Both the position numbers and the translations under genes were made by a program. A stretch of 7,958 bases of DNA. It comes from Candidatus Firestoneibacteriota bacterium. GTDB taxonomy: Bacteria; JACRDZ01. Under the pieces are notes generated by a model, which worked only from the letters and a program-made list of their open reading frames with translations, searched no databases and was not told the origin of the DNA. Below, one piece after another: positions 7,563 to 7,958 of this stretch. The stretch is taken from positions 1 through 7,958 of the forward strand of contig JACRDZ010000126.1 of assembly GCA_016212735.1 (NCBI GenBank), in the 5' to 3' direction. Within the stretch, counting starts at the first letter, position 1, and every line of letters begins with the position of its first letter.

Positions 7563-7617
7563 TTGGAGACTTCCTGGCAGGATAACATTGTTGACAAAAT
7601 TCACATTTCATCTCCAA
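7563..7617 (-). promoter_or_regulatory. Inverted repeat in the cmr1 5' leader (possible stem-loop)
   Basis: TTGGAGA (7563-7569) and TCTCCAA (7611-7617) are exact reverse complements, separated by 41 bases. In the minus-strand transcript they would form a 7-bp stem ending about 20 nt before the cmr1 start codon. The loop contains a small CCTG/CAGG hairpin (7573-7581). It could shape translation of cmr1, but a 7-bp match at this distance can arise by chance. Confidence 0.3.
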
Positions 7618-7789
7618 GTTATTAATTGATCCGACATTGATGAATTACAAATTTAATGCAAATAATATCATACTCTACAACACTATACAATAATTATTAT
7701 TTTAATTTGTGGAAAAAATTGGCAAGCAAAAAGAATGGCTAAAAGACCTTTCAACAAAACATATACTTTGTTAAAAATATTCACTTGCA

Positions 7790-7809
7790 TATTTTGGATA
7801 TACAAAATA
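7790..7809. promoter_or_regulatory. 20-bp near-perfect palindrome, candidate operator
   Basis: Arms TATTTTG (7790-7796) and CAAAATA (7803-7809) are perfect reverse complements around a 6-base centre, and 18 of 20 positions obey the dyad. A second inverted pair, TTTGTTAA (7767-7774) and TTAACAAA (7811-7818), brackets it with a different centre. Its placement between the cmr operon and the plus-strand ORF start suits a binding site for a dimeric regulator of one or both directions. AT-rich DNA yields such dyads by chance more often, so this is tentative. Confidence 0.35.
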
Positions 7810-7846
7810 ATTAACAAAAATTAATATTTCATTAATACTATTATTC

Positions 7847-7853
7847 AAGGAGG
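7847..7853 (+). promoter_or_regulatory. Consensus Shine-Dalgarno on the plus strand
   Basis: AAGGAGG, a full match to the anti-SD consensus, eight bases before the ATG at 7862. It strongly suggests a translation start on the plus strand here, divergent from the cmr operon, even though the frame closes after 13 codons. Confidence 0.6.
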
Positions 7854-7861
7854 AATGAACC

Positions 7862-7903
7862 ATGGCGTTTAAGGACTGGTTTCTGGAAACACCGAATTTT
7901 TAA
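7862..7903 (+). CDS. Very short ORF (13 aa), leader peptide or 5' remnant of a gene
   Basis: The frame encodes MAFKDWFLETPNF and stops at TAA (7901-7903). It is preceded by a consensus SD at ideal spacing, and its base use is richer in G+C than the leader before it. I do not recognise the peptide. A GC-rich hairpin element follows the stop by 20 bases, which fits either a small translated leader or the first codons of a gene cut off by insertion or decay. There is no second evidence for a functional product; the window ends too soon to see what followed. Confidence 0.3.
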   Translation: MAFKDWFLETPNF

Positions 7904-7923
7904 TTTTATTTTTGATAATGATT

Positions 7924-7945
7924 GGGCAGGCACGGGGACCTGCCC
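7924..7945. repeat. GC-rich hairpin, REP-like dispersed repeat candidate
   Basis: GGGCAGG (7924-7930) and CCTGCCC (7939-7945) form a perfect 7-bp stem around the 8-base loop CACGGGGA. It stands out sharply from the AT-rich surroundings. It resembles the family of short GC-rich palindromes of the form TAGGGGCAGG...CCTGCCC that I recall as dispersed intergenic repeats in many environmental bacteria; this is from memory and not checked. No U-rich tract follows the stem on either strand, so it does not look like a standard intrinsic terminator. It may continue beyond the window edge. Confidence 0.5.
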
Positions 7946-7958
7946 CTATAATTAAATG

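Larger units (their letters stand above)
7544..7861. other. Non-coding leader/intergenic region upstream of the cmr operon
   Basis: This AT-rich stretch of about 320 bases has no credible gene on either strand. It must contain the minus-strand promoter of the cmr operon unless transcription starts beyond the window. I see no textbook sigma70 promoter for the minus strand: weak candidates are TATAGT (7682-7687) without a good -35, and TAAATTTG (7648-7655), which fits the Bacteroidota -7 pattern TAnnTTTG but has its nearest upstream TTG 22 nt away. No CRISPR repeats are present. Inverted repeats inside it are listed separately. Confidence 0.7.

Noticed and set aside
7591..7596. Plus-strand TTGACA as a promoter -35
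   Set aside because: No -10-like hexamer occurs at 16-18 bases downstream, and no plus-strand gene starts nearby.
7544..7861. CRISPR array or leader remnant
   Set aside because: No direct repeat of 20 or more bases with regular spacing is present; only short inverted repeats were found.
7924..7945. Intrinsic terminator
   Set aside because: The stem is GC-rich, but no U-run follows on either strand (CTATAAT on plus, AATCATTATC on minus).

Overview
The window carries a type III-B (Cmr) CRISPR-Cas effector operon read entirely on the minus strand, in the order cmr1-cmr2(cas10)-cmr3-cmr4-cmr5-cmr6, followed by a CRISPR-associated CorA-like membrane effector gene that runs off the low-coordinate edge. 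No CRISPR array, cas1, cas2 or cas6 is visible, so crRNA production and spacer acquisition must be encoded elsewhere. The DNA is AT-rich (about 30% G+C by eye, not computed). Several genes have strong Shine-Dalgarno sites (AGGAGG type), which indicates a bacterium that uses SD-led initiation. This argues mildly against Bacteroidota, although the best-studied CorA-linked Cmr system is from Bacteroides fragilis. The phylum cannot be decided from this window.

Layout, in the direction of transcription. Positions 7958 to 7544 are a non-coding leader and intergenic region. It holds a GC-rich hairpin at the window edge, a 13-codon plus-strand ORF with a perfect SD, a near-perfect 20-bp palindrome, and an inverted repeat just upstream of cmr1. 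Then come cmr1 (7543-6254), cmr2 (6264-4534), cmr3 (4531-3368), cmr4 (3353-2490), cmr5 (2512-2078 after start correction), cmr6 (2100-1309 after start correction) and corA (1312 to beyond 1). All junctions are overlaps or gaps of at most 14 nt, so the seven genes are very likely one translationally coupled transcript.

How they work together: Cmr1, Cmr3, Cmr4, Cmr5 and Cmr6 with Cas10 (Cmr2) form the crRNA-guided RNA-targeting complex. Cmr4 retains the Asp used for target RNA cleavage. Cas10 starts directly at its first palm-type domain, so it lacks the N-terminal HD DNase domain. It carries GGED where most Cas10 proteins have GGDD. The complex is therefore expected to work by target RNA cleavage plus nucleotide second-messenger synthesis, not by ssDNA cleavage. 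The adjacent CorA-family protein is the expected receptor. By analogy with the B. fragilis system, the messenger may be SAM-AMP (an ATP-SAM conjugate) that triggers membrane disruption. The messenger identity is inference from gene association. The visible 437 residues of CorA are the cytoplasmic part and the start of the stalk helix; the transmembrane pore lies outside the window, as would any messenger-degrading partner such as an NrN-type phosphodiesterase or SAM-AMP lyase.
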